Of a DNA stretch of 5,183 bases, positions 1-5,183 are shown piece by piece (position 1 is the stretch's first letter; every line of letters starts with the position of its first letter). Origin of the DNA: Endomicrobium sp. (lineage in GTDB: Bacteria; Elusimicrobiota; Endomicrobiia; Endomicrobiales; Endomicrobiaceae); NCBI GenBank assembly GCA_031264895.1, contig JAISDI010000197.1, positions 1-5,183 of the forward strand. The letters run 5' to 3'. The notes under the pieces were generated by a model, which saw only the letters and a list, made by a program, of their open reading frames with translations, had not been told where the DNA came from and ran no database searches. The translations under genes were made by a program, and so were the position numbers.

Positions 1-3000
1 GCAAACACTTCGTACAGTCTCGTTTCAACTTTTGGGTTTAGGACTTTTCTCAAAATCACAAAAGGCGGAAAAACCGTAAATTATGAAGCTTTCAAAGTAA
101 ATCCCTGTTATGACGTCAAACAGACCATGTATATAACTTCATGCGATATGGCCATAGAAGAAATAAACGAAACTTTGGGAATTAAAATTACCGTCAGATA
201 TGCTACGCTTGCCAATGAGCCGATTGCCGCTATGGTAAGAGCCGTTTCGGTTGAAAATATTTCAAAATCAACTCTTGATATTGAAATTGCCGACGGAATT
301 CCTAAAGTCATTCCTTATTATATGAACACTTATGCCCAGAAATTTATGAGTAATACCATTCAGGCTTGGACTACAGTTGATAATTTTGATAAAACCGGAA
401 CTCCTTTTTTTCGTTTGAAAGTTGACACGGCAGACAGCGCAGAAGTAGTCGAAATTACCGAAGGCAACTTTTATTTCGGATATGCGGCAAATGAAAAATC
501 AGTTAAGAAAACGGACATTATAATCGATCCGGACGTTCTTTTTGGAAATGATTTAAGTTTTGAATATCCGCAAAATTTTTTCTCTTATGAAAAAAGTTTC
601 AAATATCCGAAAAGCCAGTTTGCAGACAATAAATATCCGTGCGCTTTCAGCTGTTTTTCGACAAAACTTGCTCCTAAGAAAAATTTTACCGTTTACTCGA
701 TGGCAGGGCATATAGACAGTATAAATTCTTTAAATTCTTTTACAAGGAAAGCTGCGTCCGCAAAATATTTTGAAAATAAAATCGCCGAAAATAAAAAGCT
801 TATCTCATCAATAACAAACAATGTCGCGACAAAATCTTCTATGGTAAACTTCGACAATTACTGCAAACAGATGTATCTTGACAATGTTTTAAGAGGCGGT
901 TATCCGATAACTTTTGAAGACGGCGGCAAAAAAACGTCTTATTACGTTTATTCGAGAAAACACGGCGATTTGGAAAGAGATTATAATGAATTTCAGGTTT
1001 CCCCGAACTATTATTCTCAGGGGAACGGCAATTTCAGGGATATAAATCAAAACAGAAGAAAAGATATTTTTTTCAATCCGGAAATATGTTCAAACGCTTT
1101 AAAGTATTTTTATAATCTTATCCAAATAGACGGCAACAATCCGCTAATTGTCAAGGGCGCGTATTTTGCGATCGACGTAAAAAAACCTTATTATAAAGAC
1201 ATTGAAGCGCAGATTGTTAACAATCCCGACATAGCCAAACTTGAAAATTTTTTCAAGAAAGGTTTTGAACCCGGTCAGCTTGCAATGTTTTTGGCTAAAG
1301 AAAAAATAAAAATGGAAATAAGCGCGGAAAACTTTATCTCAAAATGCGTAACATCCGCTTTGGAAGTAAACGACGCCGAACACGGAGAAGGTTTCTGGAC
1401 GGATCACTGGACATACAATCAGGATCTGCTGGACAATTTCCTTGCAATCTACCCTGAAAAAGAAAGCGAACTTATTTTTAAAGACAAATCATTTATCTAT
1501 TATGATTGCGACCATTATGTAGTTCCCAGAGACAAAAAGCACGTTTTTGCCGGAGGAGAAATCAGAAGATACGGCGCGGTTGTAAAAAACAAAGAAAAGG
1601 AAATTTTAATAAAATCCAGAAAAATAAATCCCAATGCTTTAAGAACCGAAAACGGCAAGGGGGAAGTGTACAAAAATACGCTTGCGTCTAAATTTTTGAC
1701 CATAATTGCCATAAAAGCGGCCTCTCTTGACCCCGACGGAATAGGTATAGAGATGGAATCCGACAAGCCGGGCTGGTACGATTCTTTAAACGGTTTGCCC
1801 GGACTTTTCGGCTCTTCGACAAATGAAACTTTTGAACTTAAAAGATTCGTTTCGTATTTTAAGGGCGTATTAAAAAATAATCTCTCGGAAAAAATTTCGA
1901 TACCTTCGGAAACAGCAGCTTTGTTGTCCGGTCTTTCAAAATTGTTAAAAGTAAAAATGACGCCTTTTAATTTCTGGGATAAAGCGGCTGCTCTTAAAGA
2001 GGAGTACAGAAAAAGCGTTATCATGGGGATAAAAGGAGACGAAAAAACTTTTTCCGCTTTGGAAATAATTTCTTTCCTTGAAAACGTATCTAAAAAAATA
2101 AATGAAGGTTTGAGAAAAGCTTATGACTCAAAAACCGGCCTTTATAATACTTATTTCCGTTATGAAGCTTTAAAATACGATATTATAGATTCAAAAAATG
2201 TCAAAGGGTTTCCTTGCGTCAGAGTTAGTTCGTTTAAACGTATAGCGCTTCCGCTGTTTTTGGAAGGCGAAGTGCATTATATGAGAACGGAAACGGATAG
2301 AGAAAAGCTATTAAAACATGTTCAAAATGTAAGAAACAGCGATATTTATGACAAGAAACTTAAAATGTTTAAAGTCAACGAAAGCCTGCAGCCTGAAAGC
2401 CTTGAAATCGGGAGAACCAGAGTATTTAACAGAGGCTGGCTTGAAAATGAGTCCGTATTTTTGCATATGGCGTATAAATATCTTCTTGAAATATTAAAAG
2501 CGGGTCTTTATGACGAATTTTTTCAAGAGATAAAAACGGGTCTTGTATGTTTTACCGACCCAAAAGTATATAAGAGAAACATTCTTGAAAATTCATCTTT
2601 TATTTGTTCAAGCGTTTTTCCCGATGCCAAAAATCACGGCAGGGGCTTTGTCGCAAGGCTGAGCGGTTCGACGGTGGAATTTATCGATATGTGGATAAGA
2701 ATGACAATAGGCGCGAAACCGTTCAGATACGAAAACGGAGAACTGAAGTTTGAACTTGCTCCGGCGCTCCATTCGAGTTTTTTTGATAAAGACGGATTGT
2801 TTTCTTTTAAATTGTTCTCAAAAACAGACGTAACGTACGTCAACCCTTCAAGAAAAAACACTTATTCTAAGGGAGCGTCAATAAATAAAATGGAAATATT
2901 GTGGAAAGACGGTAAGAAACTCATTATCGACGGTCAAACGCTGTCCGGAAATGACGCCGTAAAGATAAGAAACGTTGAGGCAAAATCGATAAAAGTATTT

Positions 3001-3012
3001 TTTGAAAAATAA
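1..3012 (+). CDS. GH94-type glycoside phosphorylase-like protein, 5' partial (resembles 1,2-beta-oligoglucan phosphorylase)
   Basis: The frame is open from base 1, so the Met at 127 is internal; 1,003 codons are visible before TAA. Numbering codons from base 1, the layout fits GH94: a beta-rich N-terminal region (to about 240), a helical linker (about 245-290), an alpha-barrel region (about 295-895) and a C-terminal beta tail. Landmarks are SRKHGDLERDY (318-328), GNGNFRDINQNRR (341-353), FWTDHWTYN (465-473, like the WxDDHLW substrate motif) and GWYDSLNG (591-598). D594 would be the general acid, matching WNDCLN of cellobiose phosphorylases. ENESVFLH (815-822) matches ENGxIFxH, making H822 the phosphate-binding His, and SGST (888-891) matches the TGTA phosphate loop. 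Known family members cleave beta-glucosides with phosphate to give glucose 1-phosphate. The length and the RDINQNRR-type signature recall the long 1,2-beta-oligoglucan phosphorylase branch (about 1,100 residues), so roughly 100 residues may be missing. The GH94 fold is fairly sure; linkage specificity is inference. Whether it is cytoplasmic cannot be judged without the N-terminus. Confidence 0.8.
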   Translation, partial: ANTSYSLVSTFGFRTFLKITKGGKTVNYEAFKVNPCYDVKQTMYITSCDMAIEEINETLGIKITVRYATLANEPIAAMVRAVSVENISKSTLDIEIADGIPKVIPYYMNTYAQKFMSNTIQAWTTVDNFDKTGTPFFRLKVDTADSAEVVEITEGNFYFGYAANEKSVKKTDIIIDPDVLFGNDLSFEYPQNFFSYEKSFKYPKSQFADNKYPCAFSCFSTKLAPKKNFTVYSMAGHIDSINSLNSFTRKAASAKYFENKIAENKKLISSITNNVATKSSMVNFDNYCKQMYLDNVLRGGYPITFEDGGKKTSYYVYSRKHGDLERDYNEFQVSPNYYSQGNGNFRDINQNRRKDIFFNPEICSNALKYFYNLIQIDGNNPLIVKGAYFAIDVKKPYYKDIEAQIVNNPDIAKLENFFKKGFEPGQLAMFLAKEKIKMEISAENFISKCVTSALEVNDAEHGEGFWTDHWTYNQDLLDNFLAIYPEKESELIFKDKSFIYYDCDHYVVPRDKKHVFAGGEIRRYGAVVKNKEKEILIKSRKINPNALRTENGKGEVYKNTLASKFLTIIAIKAASLDPDGIGIEMESDKPGWYDSLNGLPGLFGSSTNETFELKRFVSYFKGVLKNNLSEKISIPSETAALLSGLSKLLKVKMTPFNFWDKAAALKEEYRKSVIMGIKGDEKTFSALEIISFLENVSKKINEGLRKAYDSKTGLYNTYFRYEALKYDIIDSKNVKGFPCVRVSSFKRIALPLFLEGEVHYMRTETDREKLLKHVQNVRNSDIYDKKLKMFKVNESLQPESLEIGRTRVFNRGWLENESVFLHMAYKYLLEILKAGLYDEFFQEIKTGLVCFTDPKVYKRNILENSSFICSSVFPDAKNHGRGFVARLSGSTVEFIDMWIRMTIGAKPFRYENGELKFELAPALHSSFFDKDGLFSFKLFSKTDVTYVNPSRKNTYSKGASINKMEILWKDGKKLIIDGQTLSGNDAVKIRNVEAKSIKVFFEK

Positions 3013-3015
3013 AGA

Positions 3016-3035
3016 CCGTCTAATGAAAAAGACGG
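3016..3035 (+). other. Small intercistronic hairpin
   Basis: CCGTCT (3016-3021) and AGACGG (3030-3035) are perfectly complementary, giving a 6-bp stem with an 8-base A-rich loop, starting four bases after the first gene's stop codon. It is followed by CGTATATG rather than a T run, so it does not look like an intrinsic terminator. It could protect mRNA 3' ends or tune expression of the next gene, or be chance. Confidence 0.35.
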
Positions 3036-3044
3036 CGTATATGC

Positions 3045-3048
3045 GAGG
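3045..3048 (+). promoter_or_regulatory. Ribosome binding site for the secreted hydrolase gene
   Basis: GAGG sits five bases upstream of the ATG at 3054. This spacing supports that start over the upstream ATGs at 3023 and 3041, which are in another frame and do not lead into the long protein. Confidence 0.65.
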
Positions 3049-3053
3049 CAGCA

Positions 3054-5045
3054 ATGAAAATAAATGTAGTTTTACTTTTGGCCGTTTTTTGCGCATCTTT
3101 TTGTTTTGCGCAATCCTCATCAAAAAATTTGTCGGCGGTTCTTGACGCGGCTGATAAATACAATCAGTCTATGACCTACGAAAAAATCAAACCTTTCCCC
3201 ATTTACGACGCAGGTTCGCAGGAATGGGCAGATTATGAAAAATACGGCGAATTTAAAAATTTGGGAACAAAAGATTACCAATATATAGTAAAAAATTCAA
3301 CAGGTCTTGCAGCGGCTTCGGGAGAAGGTATTTATCCGAACACGCAAAGCGTTTTAAAATCTCCGGATTATAATCCTAAAAAGCTGAAAGGCAAAACCTC
3401 AAAATACGTTAATAATGACGAATTTCAGAGAAATTTTTACAAATGGGCTTCCGTTACCGATGAAGACCCCGGCATAAAACTTTATACGACCGGCTTAATT
3501 TTAGAAAATTCAGGAAATTACAAACATGCCGTAAAAGCTTATTATGCCTGTCTTGTTTTCTTTCCGAAAACAGTAGGATATACGCAATGGCAAACTCCTT
3601 GGTACATTGCTCCGGTATGCGCGGCAAAAATTAAATATCTTACGAGAGAATATCCTGAAATCGGCGTAAGGCTTATAGGTGAAGATATTATTATTGAAAA
3701 TACTTTTGACAATGATACAAGCAATGACGTTTTCATTATAAATCCGGGTAAGCTCATTGCGGCGGAAGCTGAAGATTTTAAAAGAGTAACAATGGATTTG
3801 ATGCCAAAAGCAAATATTAAAACCGTTGCGGGAAAAGGAAAAGTAAAACTTATACGATATAGCAATAATCATTTCCAACTTATCGTTGACGATAAGCCTT
3901 ATATCCTGCGCGGCATTACTTATTCTCCGAGCAGGGTGGGTTTGTCTCCTGATTTCGGGACGCTGGACAATATGAGAGACTGGTCTTTTGACGATTACAA
4001 TAATAACAGAAAAATAGACGGCCCTTACGATACCGTTTTAGACGCAAATAGAAACAATAAAAAAGATTCCGACGAAAGAACCGTCGGAGATTTTGCTTTA
4101 ATGAAAGAGATGGGGATAAACACTTTAAGAATTTATCATTATGCCGATTTAAACAAAGAGCTGCTTAAAGACGGTTATCAATCTTACGGATTCATGTATC
4201 TCATCGGCAATCTTATAGGCATGTACGGGAAAGATTCCGGCGCAGGCTGGTTTGACGGCACGGATTATACGGACAAAGAGCAGAGAGAAAACATGTTTGA
4301 AAGCGTAAGACAGATGGTGAAAGAATACAGAGATGAACCGTATGTGCTTATGTGGGTTTTGGGAAATGAAAACAATTACGGTACGGTAGGCTCTCAGGAG
4401 ACAGGAGAGGTTGGTTCGAGCAATCTTGCTCCAAAACATCCCGACGCATACTACAGTTTCGTAAACGAATGCGCAAAAATCATAAAGTCGCTGGATCCAA
4501 AAAAGCGTCCGGTAGTTATTTGTAACGGAGACGCATTTATGCTTGATTATTGCGCAAAGAATGCTCCGGAAATTGACGTTTACGGCGCAAACGTGTACAG
4601 AGGCAATTATGGTTTCGGACAAATATGGCAGGATATCGCAAGAGTTTACAATAAACCGGTACTGATAACCGAATACGGTTGTCCCGCGTATGCAAAAGGG
4701 TGGAACGAAGCCAAAATAGAACAAGGCCAAGCCGATTATCACAGAGCATGCTGGAACAGTATTGAAGATAATATCGCCGGCGTTAAAGGCGGCGCGGGCA
4801 ATGCTTTAGGCGGAGTGATTTTTGAATGGGTCGACGAATGGTGGAAAGGCGGCGCGTCGACGGATCCATGGTATCATGACGTAGATTCGCAGTGGGCAGG
4901 TCCTTTTTTAGACGGACGCGCGTATGAAGAATGGTTCGGCCTATGCAGTTTAGGCAACGGAGCAAACAGCACATTTAAAAGACAGCTCAGAAAATCATAT
5001 TTCATGTACAGAGAGCTATGGAAGGACTTGCGTCCGGCAAATTAG
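3054..5045 (+). CDS. Secreted GH2/GH5-like (clan A) glycoside hydrolase with TPR-like motif and calcium-loop insertion
   Basis: This 663-residue protein starts with a typical signal peptide: K2, a hydrophobic core at 5-18, and probable cleavage after A19 (CFA/Q). Residues 143-172 fit the TPR consensus (L143, G147, A159, Y163, P171). A short beta segment leads into DDKPYILRGITYSP (279-292), the usual entry to a GH2/GH5-type barrel. In the barrel, MGINTLRIYHY (353-363) is a typical second-strand motif, WVLGNENN (434-441) gives the acid/base E439, and VLITEYG (536-542) gives the nucleophile E540. GVIFEWVDEWW (587-597) matches the late strand with substrate-binding aromatics. These features indicate a retaining beta-glycosidase or transglycosylase exported across the inner membrane. 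Residues 313-341 carry acidic Asn-rich loops like EF-hands. It follows the GH94 gene by 41 bases with no visible promoter, so it is probably co-transcribed and works on a related glycan. Substrate and exact GH family are not determinable here; the classical GH2 N-terminal sandwich domains are not recognisable. Confidence 0.82.
   Translation: MKINVVLLLAVFCASFCFAQSSSKNLSAVLDAADKYNQSMTYEKIKPFPIYDAGSQEWADYEKYGEFKNLGTKDYQYIVKNSTGLAAASGEGIYPNTQSVLKSPDYNPKKLKGKTSKYVNNDEFQRNFYKWASVTDEDPGIKLYTTGLILENSGNYKHAVKAYYACLVFFPKTVGYTQWQTPWYIAPVCAAKIKYLTREYPEIGVRLIGEDIIIENTFDNDTSNDVFIINPGKLIAAEAEDFKRVTMDLMPKANIKTVAGKGKVKLIRYSNNHFQLIVDDKPYILRGITYSPSRVGLSPDFGTLDNMRDWSFDDYNNNRKIDGPYDTVLDANRNNKKDSDERTVGDFALMKEMGINTLRIYHYADLNKELLKDGYQSYGFMYLIGNLIGMYGKDSGAGWFDGTDYTDKEQRENMFESVRQMVKEYRDEPYVLMWVLGNENNYGTVGSQETGEVGSSNLAPKHPDAYYSFVNECAKIIKSLDPKKRPVVICNGDAFMLDYCAKNAPEIDVYGANVYRGNYGFGQIWQDIARVYNKPVLITEYGCPAYAKGWNEAKIEQGQADYHRACWNSIEDNIAGVKGGAGNALGGVIFEWVDEWWKGGASTDPWYHDVDSQWAGPFLDGRAYEEWFGLCSLGNGANSTFKRQLRKSYFMYRELWKDLRPAN
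3993..4076 (+). other. EF-hand/dockerin-like calcium-loop pair inside the hydrolase
   Basis: Residues 314-341 of the secreted hydrolase contain two spaced acidic loops. The second (D330, N332, N334, K336, D338, E341) fits EF-hand loop positions 1, 3, 5, 7, 9 and 12, with the expected Glu at 12. The first (D314, N316, N318, K320, D322) matches positions 1-9 but has Tyr at 12, with D326 one residue later. Calcium binding is inferred from the pattern alone. The pair lies between the first barrel strand (LRGITYSP) and the MGINTLRI strand, so it is an insertion in a barrel loop rather than a terminal dockerin. Confidence 0.6.
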
Positions 5046-5062
5046 AAAGGCAGCGTTCCTTT
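5046..5062 (+). terminator. Weak hairpin after the hydrolase gene, possible terminator
   Basis: AAAGG (5046-5050) pairs with CCTTT (5058-5062) around a 7-base loop immediately after the TAG stop, followed by AGTCTTTG. The stem is short and A/T-rich and the T tract is interrupted, so intrinsic termination is doubtful. It is listed because it is the only candidate in the 123-base gap before a new promoter. Confidence 0.2.
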
Positions 5063-5105
5063 AGTCTTTGTCGTGGTCGTAAAATTCCCCTTCTGTGAAC
5101 TATAC

Positions 5106-5134
5106 TTGACCCACAATTTTGTGAATAATATAGT
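5106..5134 (+). promoter_or_regulatory. Sigma70-type promoter for the next gene
   Basis: TTGACC (5106-5111) and TATAGT (5129-5134) each match the consensus at five of six positions and are separated by the optimal 17 bases. Transcription would start near 5141, giving a leader of about 28 bases before the ATG at 5169. This makes the third gene independent of the two enzyme genes. The spacer contains a perfect 5-bp inverted repeat (CACAA-TT-TTGTG, 5112-5123), which may be an operator or chance. Confidence 0.7.
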
Positions 5135-5157
5135 ATTATTTTGGAAAGCACAAAAAT

Positions 5158-5163
5158 GGGGGG
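5158..5163 (+). promoter_or_regulatory. G-rich ribosome binding site
   Basis: A run of six G lies five bases upstream of the ATG at 5169. It can pair with the anti-Shine-Dalgarno sequence if one G-U wobble is allowed. It supports this ATG as a real start; no other purine-rich site is nearby. Confidence 0.5.
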
Positions 5164-5168
5164 TAGAA

Positions 5169-5183
5169 ATGGAAGAAAGATAC
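5169..5183 (+). CDS. Start of an unidentified gene, 3' partial
   Basis: Only five codons (MEERY) fall inside the window. The call rests on context: a near-consensus promoter at 5106-5134, a short leader and a well-spaced G-rich ribosome site all point to this ATG. Five residues cannot identify a product. The start is charged rather than hydrophobic, so nothing suggests an N-terminal signal peptide so far. Confidence 0.55.

Noticed and set aside
1515..2024. Antisense open frame of 169 codons within the phosphorylase gene
   Set aside because: It lies wholly opposite conserved GH94 motifs including the catalytic Asp region, shows no recognisable domain, and such frames are common opposite strongly biased A/T-rich genes.
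3023..3056. Alternative upstream ATGs at 3023 and 3041 as a small ORF or leader peptide
   Set aside because: They are in a different frame from the hydrolase, stop after a few dozen codons within it, and have no good ribosome site.
3101..3113. Lipoprotein signal at the cysteines near the hydrolase N-terminus (C13, C17)
   Set aside because: Residues before each Cys (AVF and ASF) do not fit the L-[AS]-[GA]-C lipobox; ordinary signal peptidase cleavage after A19 fits better.
3510..3878. Overlapping antisense frames opposite the TPR-like region
   Set aside because: Two frames overlap each other and a well-supported sense gene; neither has a convincing domain.
4149..4742. Antisense open frame of 197 codons within the hydrolase gene
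   Set aside because: It is opposite the catalytic barrel (E439 and E540 region), its Cys/Phe/Ile-rich translation resembles no family I know, and codon bias of the sense gene explains its openness.
4785..4856. 12-base direct repeat AAAGGCGGCGCG at 4785-4796 and 4845-4856
   Set aside because: Both copies encode Lys-Gly-Gly-Ala in Gly-rich loops of the barrel in the same frame; shared protein motif and codon choice explain it without a repeat element.
1..5183. CRISPR arrays, tRNA or rRNA genes, insertion sequences
   Set aside because: No regularly spaced repeats, no cloverleaf-like segments, no transposase motifs or terminal inverted repeats were seen; almost all of the window is accounted for by two coding regions.

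Overview
The window holds two complete or near-complete same-strand carbohydrate-active enzyme genes and the first five codons of a third gene. The DNA is A/T-rich (roughly 40% G+C by eye), and lysine and asparagine are abundant. The genes have Shine-Dalgarno-type ribosome sites, and there is a classical sigma70-type promoter. This suggests a low-GC Gram-negative-type anaerobe. Codon flavour and protein style remind me of Elusimicrobia/Endomicrobium-like or other gut or sediment bacteria. That placement is a weak inference, because no taxonomic marker is present.

Positions 1-3012 are a very large GH94-type phosphorylase-like protein that is already open at the left edge, so its N-terminus lies outside the window. 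It resembles the long (about 1,100-residue) GH94 branch that includes 1,2-beta-oligoglucan phosphorylase. The catalytic Asp, the phosphate-binding His and the phosphate-loop equivalents can all be located. After a 41-base gap containing a small hairpin and a ribosome site, positions 3054-5045 encode a secreted 663-residue protein. It has a signal peptide, one TPR-like motif, a short beta region and a GH2/GH5-like (beta/alpha)8 barrel. Both catalytic glutamates can be identified, and an insertion between the beta region and the rest of the barrel carries EF-hand-like calcium loops.

Positions 5046-5168 are intergenic. They hold a weak hairpin, a near-consensus promoter (TTGACC, 17 bases, TATAGT) with a small palindrome in its spacer, and a G-rich ribosome site. 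The next gene begins at 5169 (MEERY...) and runs off the window.

The working model is a two-gene glycan cassette. The secreted hydrolase or transglycosylase would act on a glucan outside the cytoplasm, and the GH94 enzyme would phosphorolyse, or in reverse build, oligosaccharides. Direction (breakdown or synthesis) and linkage cannot be read from the sequence. The third gene appears to be a separate transcription unit.
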